A stretch of DNA of 64,000 nucleotides from Betaproteobacteria bacterium (GTDB taxonomy: Bacteria; Pseudomonadota; Gammaproteobacteria; Burkholderiales; Casimicrobiaceae), in contig JADKEV010000012.1 in the NCBI GenBank assembly GCA_016717855.1, forward strand, positions 144,721-208,720. Direction: 5' to 3'. Within the stretch, counting starts at the first letter, position 1. Every line of letters starts with the position of its first letter. The translations under genes were made by a program, and so were the position numbers. Of this stretch, positions 50,712-60,188 are shown piece by piece. The notes below the pieces were generated by a model. The model ran no database searches. It was not told where the DNA came from and worked only from the letters and a program-made list of their open reading frames with translations.

Positions 50712-51920
50712 TCACGAGAAGTGATGCGCCGGGCGCGTGCGCAGCGCCCGCGCAAAACCGATCGCCACCAGCGGCATCAGGATCATCGCGCTCATGAACA
50801 ACGCCGCCGGTCCCGAGTAGTCGACCACATGCGCGGCCAGCGCCACGCCTGCTGATTGACCGATGAAAAAGCACGACGCGAACAGCGCCAGCGAAGTGCC
50901 GCGCATGTCGGGCGCCATCTGCGTGGCGTTGGTCTGCAGCGTGTTGTGCAGCATGTAGAAGCCGAAGCCGCTCAGCAGGCACGCGGCGAGCGCCATCTGC
51001 CAGCCCGGAGCCAGCCAGAGTCCGGCGAACGCCAGCAGCATCACGACGGCGCCGCCCTGTGCCAGCCCGCGTTCGCCCAGCCGCGCGACCAGCCTGCGCG
51101 CGGCCAGCGTGTAGGCGACGGCGCCCAGTCCATACGCGGCCGCCGTGGCGCCTGCCGCAGTCAGCGACAAGCCGAAGCGGTCGTGCAGCGCGGCCGGCAC
51201 GAAAGTCAGCGCGCCGGTGAAAATTCCGCCTTCCAGCGCAACGGTCACCAGCACGACGCGGACCCACCGGTCGCGCAGCAACGCGGCGACCTGGGCACGA
51301 AAGGGCGGCCGCGGTAAAGCGTCACGCGCCGCGTGCGGGCCGGCGGCGGGCGCCTTGGCCCGCCCTGATTCGAGCTGCATCAGAATGCCGGAGGCGATGT
51401 AGCCGCACGCCAGCAGGCCGAACGCCCAGCGCCAGCCCAGCGTGTCGGCGATCAGGCCGCCGATGAACTGCCCGCAGGCGATGCCGAGGATCGTGCCGGT
51501 CAGGAAGCGGGCCAGCGCCGGTTGCCGTTGCGCATACGGAACGGTGTCGCCGATCCATGCCAGCGCCAGCGGCACGATGCCCCCGCCGGTCGCGCCGGCG
51601 ATGGCGCGGCAGACGATCAGCGCGGCCAGCGAATCGGCGAACAGGGCGCCGATGTTGCCGATCGCGCACGCCAGGGTCGCGATGCCGGCCGTCCGGTATT
51701 TGCCGAAGCGGTCGCCGAGAGGGCCCCAGACGATCTGCAATAGGCCGTAGGCCACCGCGAAGACCGTGATCGTGTACGCGGCGGCGCCGGTGGTCGTCGC
51801 GAACTCGGTTGCCAGCTGCGGCAGCAGCGGATCGCAGATCCGGAAAGCGGCCGCGCTGAAGAAGCCCGCCAGGCCGAGCACGGCCATGGCGCGCGGGCCC
51901 GTGGGCTCGGGCCTGGTCAT
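50712..51920 (-). CDS. MFS transporter
   Basis: A 402-residue permease with 12 predicted helices and a long central loop. The first loop shows WGPLGDRFGKYRT, the MFS motif A (GxLaDrxGrkxx type), and helix 5 has LGIACGQFIGGLIAD. The substrate (drug, sugar or organic acid) cannot be inferred. The ATG at 51920 (AAGG upstream) is chosen; the frame allows 51989 too. It is convergent with the autotransporter. Confidence 0.87.
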   Translation of the reverse strand: MTRPEPTGPRAMAVLGLAGFFSAAAFRICDPLLPQLATEFATTTGAAAYTITVFAVAYGLLQIVWGPLGDRFGKYRTAGIATLACAIGNIGALFADSLAALIVCRAIAGATGGGIVPLALAWIGDTVPYAQRQPALARFLTGTILGIACGQFIGGLIADTLGWRWAFGLLACGYIASGILMQLESGRAKAPAAGPHAARDALPRPPFRAQVAALLRDRWVRVVLVTVALEGGIFTGALTFVPAALHDRFGLSLTAAGATAAAYGLGAVAYTLAARRLVARLGERGLAQGGAVVMLLAFAGLWLAPGWQMALAACLLSGFGFYMLHNTLQTNATQMAPDMRGTSLALFASCFFIGQSAGVALAAHVVDYSGPAALFMSAMILMPLVAIGFARALRTRPAHHFS

Positions 51921-52020
51921 GGATGCCTTGATGTCATCGGGAGTGCGCAGCGGTGCGGAGGGCGCGGCACCGGTCCGCGCCGCGGACAACGATGCGCTCG
52001 CACCTGCGCGCCGCGGCCGC

Positions 52021-52893
52021 TCAGGTCTCTTCGGGCGCCGGCAGCCGCAGCGCGTACTGGCCGGGCTTCTCGTCGCGGACCACGACGAGCAGTTTCTTCT
52101 TCTGCGCTTCGTCGACCAGTTCCCGGAACGAGCGATAGCCGTAGGCGGACTCGGTGAATCCCGGGCGCCGCCGCTTCATCGTTTGCTTGACCATCGAGCC
52201 CCAGATCTTCTCCTCGTCGCCGCGCTCGGTGACCAGCGCCTCGATGGTTTCGACGATGAAGTCCAGCGCTTCCTGGCGCTTGTCGCCTTCGCCTTTGTCG
52301 GCCTCGCCCTTGTCGTCCGCGTCCTTCGCCGCGGGGGCCCTGGCACCGCCAGCCGCCGCCTTGGCCGGCGACTTCGCCGGCGCCTTGCGCGCGGCGCGCG
52401 TCTTCCGGGCTTCGGTTTCGCGCACCAGGTCGTCGTAGAAAATGAACTCGTCGCAGTTGGCGGAAAGCAGGTCCGACGTCGAGTCGCGCACGCCGATGCC
52501 GATCACGTACTTGTTGTTCTCGCGCAGCTTGGAGACCAGCGGCGAAAAATCCGAATCGCCGCTGATGATCACGAACGAGTCGACGTGCGACTTGGTGTAG
52601 CAGAGGTCGAGCGCGTCGACGACCATGCGGATGTCGGCCGAGTTCTTGCCCGACTGGCGCACGTGCGGGATCTCGATCAGCTCGAACGCCGCCTCGTGCA
52701 TGGTCTTCTTGAAGTCCTTGTAGCGGTCCCAGTCGCAGTACGCCTTCTTGACCACGATGCTGCCCTTGAGCAGCAACCGTTCGAGGACCTTCCTGATGTC
52801 GAAGTGCGCGTACTTGGCGTCGCGGACGCCGAGCGCGATGTTCTCGAAATCGCAGAACAAGGCCATGTTGGTGATTTCGGGTTGTCCTGCCAT
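52021..52893 (-). CDS. NYN-domain (PIN-like) protein with C-terminal LOTUS/OST-HTH domain
   Basis: A 290-residue protein. The NYN nuclease-like domain has its Asp residues in LFCDFENIAL, SADIRMVVDALD and IISGDSDFSPLV. A Lys/Ala/Asp-rich linker (about 160-200) leads to a C-terminal winged-helix type domain (ALDFIVETIEALV, KQTMKRRRPGFTESAYGYRSFRELV). It probably acts on RNA, and the family is widespread in proteobacteria. The start at 52893 (MAGQPEITN) is preferred to 52905 on ribosome-site spacing (GGAG). Confidence 0.87.
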   Translation of the reverse strand: MAGQPEITNMALFCDFENIALGVRDAKYAHFDIRKVLERLLLKGSIVVKKAYCDWDRYKDFKKTMHEAAFELIEIPHVRQSGKNSADIRMVVDALDLCYTKSHVDSFVIISGDSDFSPLVSKLRENNKYVIGIGVRDSTSDLLSANCDEFIFYDDLVRETEARKTRAARKAPAKSPAKAAAGGARAPAAKDADDKGEADKGEGDKRQEALDFIVETIEALVTERGDEEKIWGSMVKQTMKRRRPGFTESAYGYRSFRELVDEAQKKKLLVVVRDEKPGQYALRLPAPEET

Positions 52894-53028
52894 GTGTTGC
52901 TCCATTCCTGGCCGGTTGCGGTCCGCGCCTGGGCAAAGCGCCGCGCGGATCGAGCTTCCGTTGCCCGCATGCTACCAAACTCGCGCGGCCCGCCCGCGGG
53001 AAGTGCCGCGCGGCGCGACGTTGAAGCG

Positions 53029-55182
53029 TCAAAAGGTGGAGATCAGCGTGACACCGGCGCTCCAGTTGCGCCCGGGCGCGGGTTCGAACGAGCGGCCGTT
53101 CGCGTCGCCGACAATAACCGAACCGGCATAGCGGCGATCCGCCAGGTTGTCGACGCGGACGAACTCGCGCAGCGTGAGGCCGGCGAACCGCTGTTCGAGA
53201 CCGACGCGCGCGCCGACCACCGCGTAACGCGGCGCGGCGTCGCTGTTGCGATCGTTGATGAAAATTCTGTCCACCAGCGTGACTTCCACCGCCGCCTGCA
53301 GGCCACCCGCGCCACCGGGCGCCCAGGCCAGTTCGCCATAGGCCGACGACGCCGGGACGCCGGGCAGCCGCGCGCCCGCCGGCACCGTCACCGCCGGCGT
53401 GCCGCTGCGGAACTCGTTGGCGAAGGTCGCGGCGATGTATGTCCAGGCCAGGCGCGAAGTGAAGCCCAGCGGCCACCTGCCGTCCCACACGGCCTCGACC
53501 CCGTTGCGCCGCGTCGCGCCGGCATTGCGGAAAGTCGTGCGGCCTCCCGCCGCGGTGTCGATGACGATTTCGTCGCGGGTGCGGATCACGAATGCCGCGA
53601 CATTGATCCGGTGCGCGCGCCCTGCGATGATCTTGAGTCCCGCTTCGGCCGCGCGGCTGGTCGCCGCGGCGAGCGCGAAATTCAGCCCGGGCCCATTGGG
53701 CCGATACGCGAGTTCCGCGAACGTCGGCGTCTCGAACCCTTCGCCGACACTGGCGTACGCGTTCACGTCCGGGGCCAGATGCCAGACCGCGCCCAGCACG
53801 GGATTGACATGGCTGAAGTCGCGCCGGCCGCTGTCGTCGCCGTTGGCCGCCGTCACGTAGTGGTCTTCGGAACGGAAGCGCACGTCGGCGTAGCGGATGC
53901 CGGCGGTGAGGGACAGCGCATCGAGCGGCGACCACTCGAGCTGCGCGTAGGCGTCGCTGCCGGCGACGAAGTCGTCCTCGTCGCGCCGGAGGTTGCCGAC
54001 GGCGCCGTCGCGGTTGACGAAGCCCAGGCGGCGCTCGCGTTGCCGGTCGCTGTCGGCGCCGACGGTCAGCACCAGCGGCCGGTCGGCGATGCGGGCGGCG
54101 CGGGTCAGCCGCACGCCGATGCCGCCGAACTCGCGGTCGAGATCGACGATGCCGCCGGACGCGGTCTCGCCGCTGCCGGCGAGCGCGAGATTCTGGCGTA
54201 TCGCACGCCGTCCGCCGTAGCCGGTGAGTCGCAGGGTCGTCTCCCGTCCCAGCCGTTGCTCGATGCTCGCCCCGCCTTGTTCCTGGCGTATGGTCTTGCT
54301 GGTGTCGAATTGCGCCGCGGCCGGGTCCGCCTGGCGCGGGTCGGCCTCCCACTGCGCGCGCGTCAGGCCCAGCGGGTCCTGGGTCTTCCGCTGTTCCTGC
54401 AGGCTTCCGACCAGCGTGATCCGCGTGTCGGCGCCGGCGGCGAGCGTGAGCTTGGCGTTGACCAGGTTGCGTTGCGCCGCCGAATGGTATCGGTAGCCGG
54501 TGGTTTCGAAGCGGCTGCCGGCGAGGACGTAGCCGAGCGCGCCGGCACGTCCGCCGGCCTTCAGCCCCAGCGTCCGCGCGCCGAAGCTGCCGGCGCCGGC
54601 GATGGCAGTGAGGCTGGGCGGCAGCTTCCCCTCCTCGGTTTGCACGCTGATGACCCCGCCCGCGGCGTTGCCGTACAACACCGACGCGGGACCGCGCAGC
54701 ACTTCGATCGAGTCGGCGGAGAGCAGGCTGAAACTGCCGGTCTGTCCCTGCCCATCGGGCATGGTCGCGGGGATGTCGTCCTGGTAGAGGCGCACGCCAC
54801 GGACGCCGAACGCCGCGCGGGCGCCGAAGCCGCGCATCGAAACCTGCAGATCCTGCGCGTAGTTCTGCCGGTTCAGCGTGACGATGCCCGGCACGCGCAC
54901 CAGCGATTCGGAGAGGTTGACCTGCGGCTGGCCGTTGCGGATCGTCGCGCCGTCGATGCGGTCGACGGCGGCGGGCGCGTCGAACGAGCGCCCGGCCCGG
55001 CGGGTGGCGGTGACGACCACCGGGTCGAGCACGGCGGGGTCAGGGTCCGCCACCTGCGCCTGTCCCGGCGGGGCGAGCGCGGCCAGCGCCAATGCCCCCG
55101 CGGCGGCAAGTCTTGCGCGACAATCGCGACCGGCCGAAGCCGCTGCGGGGAGCATTGCTGGCAGTGCGCTGCGCGGCGACAC
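53029..55182 (-). CDS. TonB-dependent outer-membrane receptor
   Basis: A 717-residue receptor. It has a signal peptide, a TonB-box-like start (LDPVVVTATRRAG), a plug domain with SMRGFGARAAFGVRGVRLYQ and VLRGPASVLYGNAAGGVISV, and a 22-strand barrel ending GRNWSAGVTLISTF with the terminal Phe. Such proteins import siderophores, vitamin B12, haem or oligosaccharides. No siderophore or ABC genes are nearby, so the ligand is open. Barrel phrases (RRNGVEAVWDG, SAYGELAWAP) fit siderophore-type receptors. The exact start is uncertain (55182 or 55155). Confidence 0.9.
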   Translation of the reverse strand: MSPRSALPAMLPAAASAGRDCRARLAAAGALALAALAPPGQAQVADPDPAVLDPVVVTATRRAGRSFDAPAAVDRIDGATIRNGQPQVNLSESLVRVPGIVTLNRQNYAQDLQVSMRGFGARAAFGVRGVRLYQDDIPATMPDGQGQTGSFSLLSADSIEVLRGPASVLYGNAAGGVISVQTEEGKLPPSLTAIAGAGSFGARTLGLKAGGRAGALGYVLAGSRFETTGYRYHSAAQRNLVNAKLTLAAGADTRITLVGSLQEQRKTQDPLGLTRAQWEADPRQADPAAAQFDTSKTIRQEQGGASIEQRLGRETTLRLTGYGGRRAIRQNLALAGSGETASGGIVDLDREFGGIGVRLTRAARIADRPLVLTVGADSDRQRERRLGFVNRDGAVGNLRRDEDDFVAGSDAYAQLEWSPLDALSLTAGIRYADVRFRSEDHYVTAANGDDSGRRDFSHVNPVLGAVWHLAPDVNAYASVGEGFETPTFAELAYRPNGPGLNFALAAATSRAAEAGLKIIAGRAHRINVAAFVIRTRDEIVIDTAAGGRTTFRNAGATRRNGVEAVWDGRWPLGFTSRLAWTYIAATFANEFRSGTPAVTVPAGARLPGVPASSAYGELAWAPGGAGGLQAAVEVTLVDRIFINDRNSDAAPRYAVVGARVGLEQRFAGLTLREFVRVDNLADRRYAGSVIVGDANGRSFEPAPGRNWSAGVTLISTF

Positions 55183-55225
55183 CCCGTGCCGCGGGTGCCG
55201 GCCGCGCCGAACGCCCCGAACGCGC

Positions 55226-55534
55226 TTACTTCTGTTTGGCGATGATCTGGTCGGCGATCTTGTCGTAGACGCCCTGGGGAATGATGTTCTTCGCGACCAG
55301 TTCGTCCTTGCCCTTGTACGGGCGGCCCTTGACGATGGCCTTGGCGCGGACGTCGCCGATGCCCTCGAGTTTCATCAAGTCCTCGACCTTGGCGCGATTG
55401 ATGTCGAGCTTGTCGTCAGCCTTGGCGGCCGCCGCGGCCGGCTTGGCTGCGGCCTTGGCATCCTTTTCGGCGGCCATGGCCGGGACGGAGGCGGCCAGCA
55501 GCATGGCGCAAAGCAAGGTGAGCAGGGTTTTCAT
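55226..55534 (-). CDS. Secreted helix-hairpin-helix (ComEA-like) protein
   Basis: A 102-residue product. The signal peptide ends at AMAAE. An Ala/Lys-rich linker leads to a helix-hairpin-helix domain: DINRAKVEDLMKLEGIGDVR and AKAIVKGRPY, then VPQG-like residues (IIPQGVYDKIADQI). This is the DNA-binding module of ComEA, which takes up DNA in natural transformation. Stand-alone forms like this are common in Betaproteobacteria and may bind DNA in the periplasm. AAGGAAA upstream supports the ATG. Confidence 0.87.
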   Translation of the reverse strand: MKTLLTLLCAMLLAASVPAMAAEKDAKAAAKPAAAAAKADDKLDINRAKVEDLMKLEGIGDVRAKAIVKGRPYKGKDELVAKNIIPQGVYDKIADQIIAKQK

Positions 55535-55655
55535 CTTTGGTTTCCTTTGGTGGTGGGGTTGAACGTGCTTGGCTTTCTTGCCCCGACCCGCGCATTATGG
55601 ACGCGCCGGGCGGTGAGCGGGAAACGCGCGACACGGCGTTCCGGACTACGCGCCA

Positions 55656-55682
55656 GAAAAAAGGCCCGCGTCGCCGCGGGCC
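55656..55682 (-). terminator. Intrinsic terminator after the 24-residue basic protein
   Basis: On the minus strand GGCCCGCG and CGCGGGCC form an 8-bp stem around a GCGA loop, followed by seven T. It ends a short transcript from the upstream small gene. Confidence 0.82.
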
Positions 55683-55694
55683 TGGTCCCTTTGC

Positions 55695-55769
55695 TCAGGG
55701 CGCCGGTTTCGGTGCCGGCGGTTTCTTGGGTTTCTTCTGTTCCTTGCGTTGTTTGTCGCGGTTACCCAT
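55695..55769 (-). CDS. Very small basic Lys/Pro-rich protein (24 residues)
   Basis: An ATG at 55769 has AGGAGA eight bases upstream and begins MGNRDKQRKEQKKPKKPPAP, ending KPAP and stop at 55695. Half the residues are Lys, Arg or Pro. The terminator 12 bases downstream of its stop supports a real short gene. Peptides of this kind (Lys/Pro-rich tails after MGNRDK) are often present in proteobacteria but rarely annotated. Possibly nucleic-acid binding; function not known. Confidence 0.6.
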   Translation of the reverse strand: MGNRDKQRKEQKKPKKPPAPKPAP

Positions 55770-55906
55770 AGTTGGTCTCCTGATAGTCGAACAAGAGCCT
55801 AGTTTAACTATTTCCGACCGGGACGCAATAGCTGAATCGGGAGGACCGGCGGGCAGCGCACCTTGATTTGCGCGGTCGTCGCCCCATTGTCTGATTGGAG
55901 GCACAG

Positions 55907-57196
55907 ATGAACACCATTCGCCGGGTCGCCATCGTCGGCGGCAACCGCATTCCTTTCGCGCGGTCCAACACCGCCTACGCGCAGGCATCCAACCACGACC
56001 TGCTGACCGCCGCGCTGCAGGGACTGGTCGAGCGCTGCAACCTGCATGGCGAACGGCTGGGCGATGTCGCCGCCGGCGCCGTGATGAAGCATGCGCGCGA
56101 TTTCAACCTGGTGCGCGAGTGCGTGCTGTCCACGACGCTGGCGCGCGAAACGCCGGCGTTTGACCTGCAGCAAGCCTGCGGCACCGGGCTCGAGGCCGCG
56201 CTGGTCGTGGCCAACAAGATCGCGCTGGGCCACATCGAATCCGGGATCGCCGGCGGCGTCGACACCACCTCGGACGCGCCGATCGGCATCAACGAAAGGA
56301 TGCGGCGGATCCTGCTCGATGCCAGGCGCGCGAAGTCGGCCGCGCAGCGCCTGCGCATCTTGTCCGGGCTGCGTCCGGGCATGCTCTTTCAGCCGTCGCT
56401 GCCCGTCGTCGGCGAGCCGCGCACGGGACTCTCGATGGGCGAGCACGCCGAAATGATGGCCCGCGAGTGGGGCATCGGCCGCGAGGCGCAGGACCAGCTG
56501 GCGCTGGCGAGCCACCAGAACCTGGCCCGCGCCTACCAGGATGGTTTCTTTGCCGGACTGCTGACGCCATTCAACGGCCTCGACCGCGACAACAACCTGC
56601 GCGCCGGATTGACCCTCGACAAGCTGGCCGCGCTCAAGCCTGCATTCGACCGGCGTGTCGCTCCGGGGCAGGGGACGCTGACCGCGGGCAACTCCACGCC
56701 GCTGACCGACGGCGCCTCCGCGGTGCTGCTGGCCAGCGAAGAATGGGCGCGCGCCCGCAAGCTGCCGGTACTTGCGTACCTGGCGCACAGCGAAGCCGCC
56801 GCCGTCGATTTCTTCGGCAAGAAGGAAGGACTGCTGATGGCGCCCGCTTATGCGGTGCCGCGGATGCTCGCGCGCGCCGGCCTGACTTTGCAGGACTTCG
56901 ACTACTACGAAATCCACGAAGCCTTCGCCGCGCAGGTGCTGTGCACGCTGGCCGCCTGGGAAGACGACACTTACTGCAGGGAGCGGCTGGGCCTGGAGCG
57001 GGCGCTGGGCGCGATCGACCGGACCAGGCTCAACGTCAACGGCAGTTCGCTGGCGGCCGGCCACCCGTTCGCCGCGACCGGGGGACGCATCGTGGCGACG
57101 CTCGCGCAGATGCTGGCGAACAAGGGCTCCGGCCGCGGCCTGATATCCATCTGCGCGGCGGGCGGCCAGGGGGTCGTCGCCATTCTCGAGAAATAG
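55907..57196 (+). CDS. Acetyl-CoA acetyltransferase (FadI-type thiolase)
   Basis: A 429-residue thiolase, longer than that at 10286. The nucleophile Cys91 is in QQACGTGLEAAL; IHEAFAAQ and GHPFAATGGR carry the catalytic His residues, and CAAGGQGVVAILEK the second Cys. It fits FadI-type enzymes that pair with FadJ-like hydratases for longer chains. The ATG at 55907 has GGAGG six bases upstream. The acyl-CoA dehydrogenase gene follows after four bases, giving an oxidation operon. Confidence 0.92.
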   Translation: MNTIRRVAIVGGNRIPFARSNTAYAQASNHDLLTAALQGLVERCNLHGERLGDVAAGAVMKHARDFNLVRECVLSTTLARETPAFDLQQACGTGLEAALVVANKIALGHIESGIAGGVDTTSDAPIGINERMRRILLDARRAKSAAQRLRILSGLRPGMLFQPSLPVVGEPRTGLSMGEHAEMMAREWGIGREAQDQLALASHQNLARAYQDGFFAGLLTPFNGLDRDNNLRAGLTLDKLAALKPAFDRRVAPGQGTLTAGNSTPLTDGASAVLLASEEWARARKLPVLAYLAHSEAAAVDFFGKKEGLLMAPAYAVPRMLARAGLTLQDFDYYEIHEAFAAQVLCTLAAWEDDTYCRERLGLERALGAIDRTRLNVNGSSLAAGHPFAATGGRIVATLAQMLANKGSGRGLISICAAGGQGVVAILEK

Positions 57197-57200
57197 GCTC

Positions 57201-59024
57201 ATGCTCAAGTACAAGGCTCCGCTGCGCGACATGCGCTTCCTGATCGACGAGGTCTTCGACTACCGCGCGCACTACGCCGGGCTGGCCAACGGCGGCGAGG
57301 CAACGCCCGAGACCATCGCCGCAATCCTCGAAGGCGCCGCGGCGCTGTGCGAGGAAGTCCTCGCGCCGCTGAACCTGCCGGGCGACCGGGAAGGCTGCCA
57401 TTTCAGCGATGGCGAAGTGCGCGCGCCGGCCGGCTTCAAGGAGGCCTATGCGCAGTACGCGGCCGGTGGGTGGCAGGGCCTGCCGTTCCCGGCGGAGTAC
57501 GGCGGACAGGGCCTGCCGGTATCGGTCAACGTGTTCAAGTCCGACATGATGGCGACCGCGAACTGGTCGTTCAACATGTATCCGGGCCTGAGCGTGGGCT
57601 GCATCAACACCATACTGAAGTTCGGCACGCCGGCGCAAAAGGCGTTGTACCTGCCGCCGCTGGTGTCGGGGGCGTGGACGGGCACCATGTGCCTGACCGA
57701 GCCGCAGTGCGGCACGGACCTGGCGCAGATCACGACCCGGGCCGTGCCGCAACCCGATGGCACGTACCGGATCACCGGCACCAAGATGTTCATCTCGGCC
57801 GGCGACCACGACCTGGCCGCCAACATCATCCACATCGTGCTCGCCCGGCTCCCCGATGCGCCGTCCGGCACGCGCGGGATCTCGCTGTTCGTCGTGCCGA
57901 AGTTCCTGGTCGGTCCCGACGGCGCAACCGGCGCGCGCAACGGCGTAATGTGCGGCGCGATCGAGCGCAAGATGGGCATCCACGCCTCGCCCACCGCGTT
58001 GCTGAACTTCGAGCAGGCGGCCGGCGCGATGATCGCCGAGCCGAACAAGGGGCTGGAGGCGATGTTCACGTTCATGAACACCGCCCGGATCGGCATCGCC
58101 ATCCAGGGCGTCGCCCATGCCGAGGCGTCGTTCCAGGGCGCGCTGCCCTACGCGAAGGAGCGCCGCTCGATGCGCGCGCTGTCGGGCAAGAAGGATCCGG
58201 AGTTTCCGGCCGACGCGCTGATCTGGCATCCCGACGTGCGCCGGATGCTGCTGACCCAGAAGGCGATCGCCGAAGGCGGCCGCGCGATGATCTACGGCGC
58301 CGCGCAAATGGCCGACAAGATGTTCGAGGCGGCGGCCGCGGGCGATCAGGCCGCATACGACGAATTCGACGGCAAGCTCGGCTTCTACACGCCGATCCTC
58401 AAGGGCTTCCTGACGGAGTTGGGACTCGAGGCCGCCAACCTGGGCATGCAAGTCTTCGGCGGCCATGGCTACATTCACGAGAACGGGATGGAGCAGATCG
58501 TCCGCGACGCGCGGATCGCGACGCTCTACGAGGGGACGACGGGCATCCAGGCGCTGGACCTGCTGGGACGCAAGGTGCTGCTGGGCACGCGTGGCAAGTG
58601 CGTGCGCGACTTTACGGCCACGATGTGGCGCTTTTCCAGGCGGCGCCTGTTCGCGGGCGGGCCCATCGGCAGGATGGCCAGGACGCTGGCCCGGCGCGCG
58701 CTGCAGTGGAACGCGATGACCACGCGGATCATGCTGCGCGCGCGCGGCGACCGCGAATCGATCGGCGCGGCGAGCTTCGATTTCCTGATGTACTCGGGCT
58801 ACGTGATGATGGCCCACTTCTGGGCGCTGCAGGCGGCGCGCGCCGCGGCCTGCGTCGCCAGCGGCACGGGCGGCGAGTCCGCCGCGTTCTACCTGGCCAA
58901 GATCCAGACCGCCGAGTTCTACTTCGAACGGCTGCTGCCGCGCGCCGATGCCCACAGGAAGGGTGCGCTGGCCTCGGCCGGTTCGGTGATGCGGATGGAC
59001 AACGACAGCTTCGGCTTCGACTGA
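57201..59024 (+). CDS. Acyl-CoA dehydrogenase (FadE5-like, large form)
   Basis: A 607-residue flavoprotein that introduces the alpha-beta double bond in acyl-CoA. It has an N-terminal helical extension (about 1-75), then the usual domains: MCLTEPQCGTDLAQI for flavin binding, the catalytic Glu in ATLYEGTTGIQALDL, and the extra C-terminal domain of about 150 residues typical of the 600-residue class. It lies four bases after the FadI-type thiolase, so both should be one transcript. Confidence 0.93.
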   Translation: MLKYKAPLRDMRFLIDEVFDYRAHYAGLANGGEATPETIAAILEGAAALCEEVLAPLNLPGDREGCHFSDGEVRAPAGFKEAYAQYAAGGWQGLPFPAEYGGQGLPVSVNVFKSDMMATANWSFNMYPGLSVGCINTILKFGTPAQKALYLPPLVSGAWTGTMCLTEPQCGTDLAQITTRAVPQPDGTYRITGTKMFISAGDHDLAANIIHIVLARLPDAPSGTRGISLFVVPKFLVGPDGATGARNGVMCGAIERKMGIHASPTALLNFEQAAGAMIAEPNKGLEAMFTFMNTARIGIAIQGVAHAEASFQGALPYAKERRSMRALSGKKDPEFPADALIWHPDVRRMLLTQKAIAEGGRAMIYGAAQMADKMFEAAAAGDQAAYDEFDGKLGFYTPILKGFLTELGLEAANLGMQVFGGHGYIHENGMEQIVRDARIATLYEGTTGIQALDLLGRKVLLGTRGKCVRDFTATMWRFSRRRLFAGGPIGRMARTLARRALQWNAMTTRIMLRARGDRESIGAASFDFLMYSGYVMMAHFWALQAARAAACVASGTGGESAAFYLAKIQTAEFYFERLLPRADAHRKGALASAGSVMRMDNDSFGFD

Positions 59025-59065
59025 GACGCAGCCGCCGCGGGACATGGCGCACGCGTTCTTGCGGA

Positions 59066-59086
59066 TGCGTCAAGGCGATTGACGCA
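59066..59086. promoter_or_regulatory. Inverted repeat upstream of TRAP operon
   Basis: TGCGTCAA and TTGACGCA are separated by five bases (GGCGA), 98 bases before the TRAP binding-protein start. This is a good candidate for the operator of a local regulator, although none is encoded within the window. Confidence 0.45.
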
Positions 59087-59183
59087 GCCACAGCGGTCGG
59101 TGATACTTCGGTTCGCGCGCATGTCATGGCTATCCTCGGCCAACTTCTCGACGACTGCCGCAAGCGCCAGGAGGGCGCGACAA

Positions 59184-60188
59184 ATGACGAAAATCAAGAT
59201 TGCTTCAATGGCGGCCGTTCTCGCCGCAGGATTGCTGTCCCTGTTTCCCGTCACGGCGCAGACACTGCGCTTCGGGCATGCCAACGCACCCGGTGAAGTC
59301 GCCAACGACATGTTCAACGAGCTGGCCGAACGGGTCGGCAAACGCACCAATGGCGCGGTGACGATCCGCGTGTTCCCGTCCGAACAGCTCGGCAAGGAGG
59401 CCGACCTGGTGCAGCAGGTCAAGCAGGGCGCGCTCGACATGTCGGCGCCCAGCATGGCGGTGATGTCGTCGCTGGTGCCGTCGATGGAAATGGCCAGCGG
59501 ACCGTTCCTCTGGAAGGACTGGAAAGAGGCCGAGACGGTGCTGCGCGGGTCGGCCTTCGATCCGCTGTGGAATGAGCTGCGCGACAAGCACAACATCATG
59601 CCGCTGACCAAGATCTTCTATTGGGGCTGGCGCAATTTCACCTTCACCGATCGCGACGTGAAGAAGCCGGAGGACATGGCAGGACTCAAGATCCGCGTTC
59701 CGGAAAGCCCGATCTGGGTCGAGATGGTGCGGGCCTTCGGTGCGGCGCCGACGCCCATTCCCTTCGGCGAAGTCTATACGGCGCTGCAGCAGAAGACCGT
59801 CGATGGCCAGGAGAACCCGATCCCGACCATCTTTTCGCGCAAGTTCTACGAGGTCCAGGCCGTGCTGACGATGTCGCGGCACATGTTGCAGAACAACACC
59901 ATCATCATCAACAAGAACTCGCTGGCGCGGCTCTCGGCGGACAACCAGAAGATCCTGCTGGAGGAAGCCGCCGCGGTTTCGGCGAAGAACACCGAACTGC
60001 AGCAGGGGCGCGAAAAAAGCATGCTCGAGGACATCCGGAAGTCCGGCAAGACCCGGATCATCGACGAGCCGGATCGCGCAGCGTTCCAGGCCAAGGTCGA
60101 GCCTGCCTACGCGCGGCTCGAGGCCCGCTGGGGCGCCGAGCACTTGAAGCGGCTCACGGCGGAAATCGCCCGCGTTCGCGGCAAGTGA
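59184..60188 (+). CDS. TRAP transporter solute-binding protein (DctP family)
   Basis: A 334-residue periplasmic binding protein. The signal peptide ends at VTAQ. The conserved core has RFGHANAPGEVANDMFN, ASGPFLWKDW, the carboxylate-binding Arg in GLKIRVPESPIW, and IPFGEVYTALQQKTVDGQEN. The substrate is most likely a small carboxylic or sugar acid. AGGAGG precedes the ATG at 59184. It forms an operon with the small and large permease genes and then sugar-acid enzymes. Confidence 0.92.
   Translation: MTKIKIASMAAVLAAGLLSLFPVTAQTLRFGHANAPGEVANDMFNELAERVGKRTNGAVTIRVFPSEQLGKEADLVQQVKQGALDMSAPSMAVMSSLVPSMEMASGPFLWKDWKEAETVLRGSAFDPLWNELRDKHNIMPLTKIFYWGWRNFTFTDRDVKKPEDMAGLKIRVPESPIWVEMVRAFGAAPTPIPFGEVYTALQQKTVDGQENPIPTIFSRKFYEVQAVLTMSRHMLQNNTIIINKNSLARLSADNQKILLEEAAAVSAKNTELQQGREKSMLEDIRKSGKTRIIDEPDRAAFQAKVEPAYARLEARWGAEHLKRLTAEIARVRGK

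Noticed and set aside
55808..57232. Long open frame antisense to the FadI-type thiolase
   Set aside because: The sense strand has an intact thiolase with all catalytic residues; the antisense product is low-complexity.
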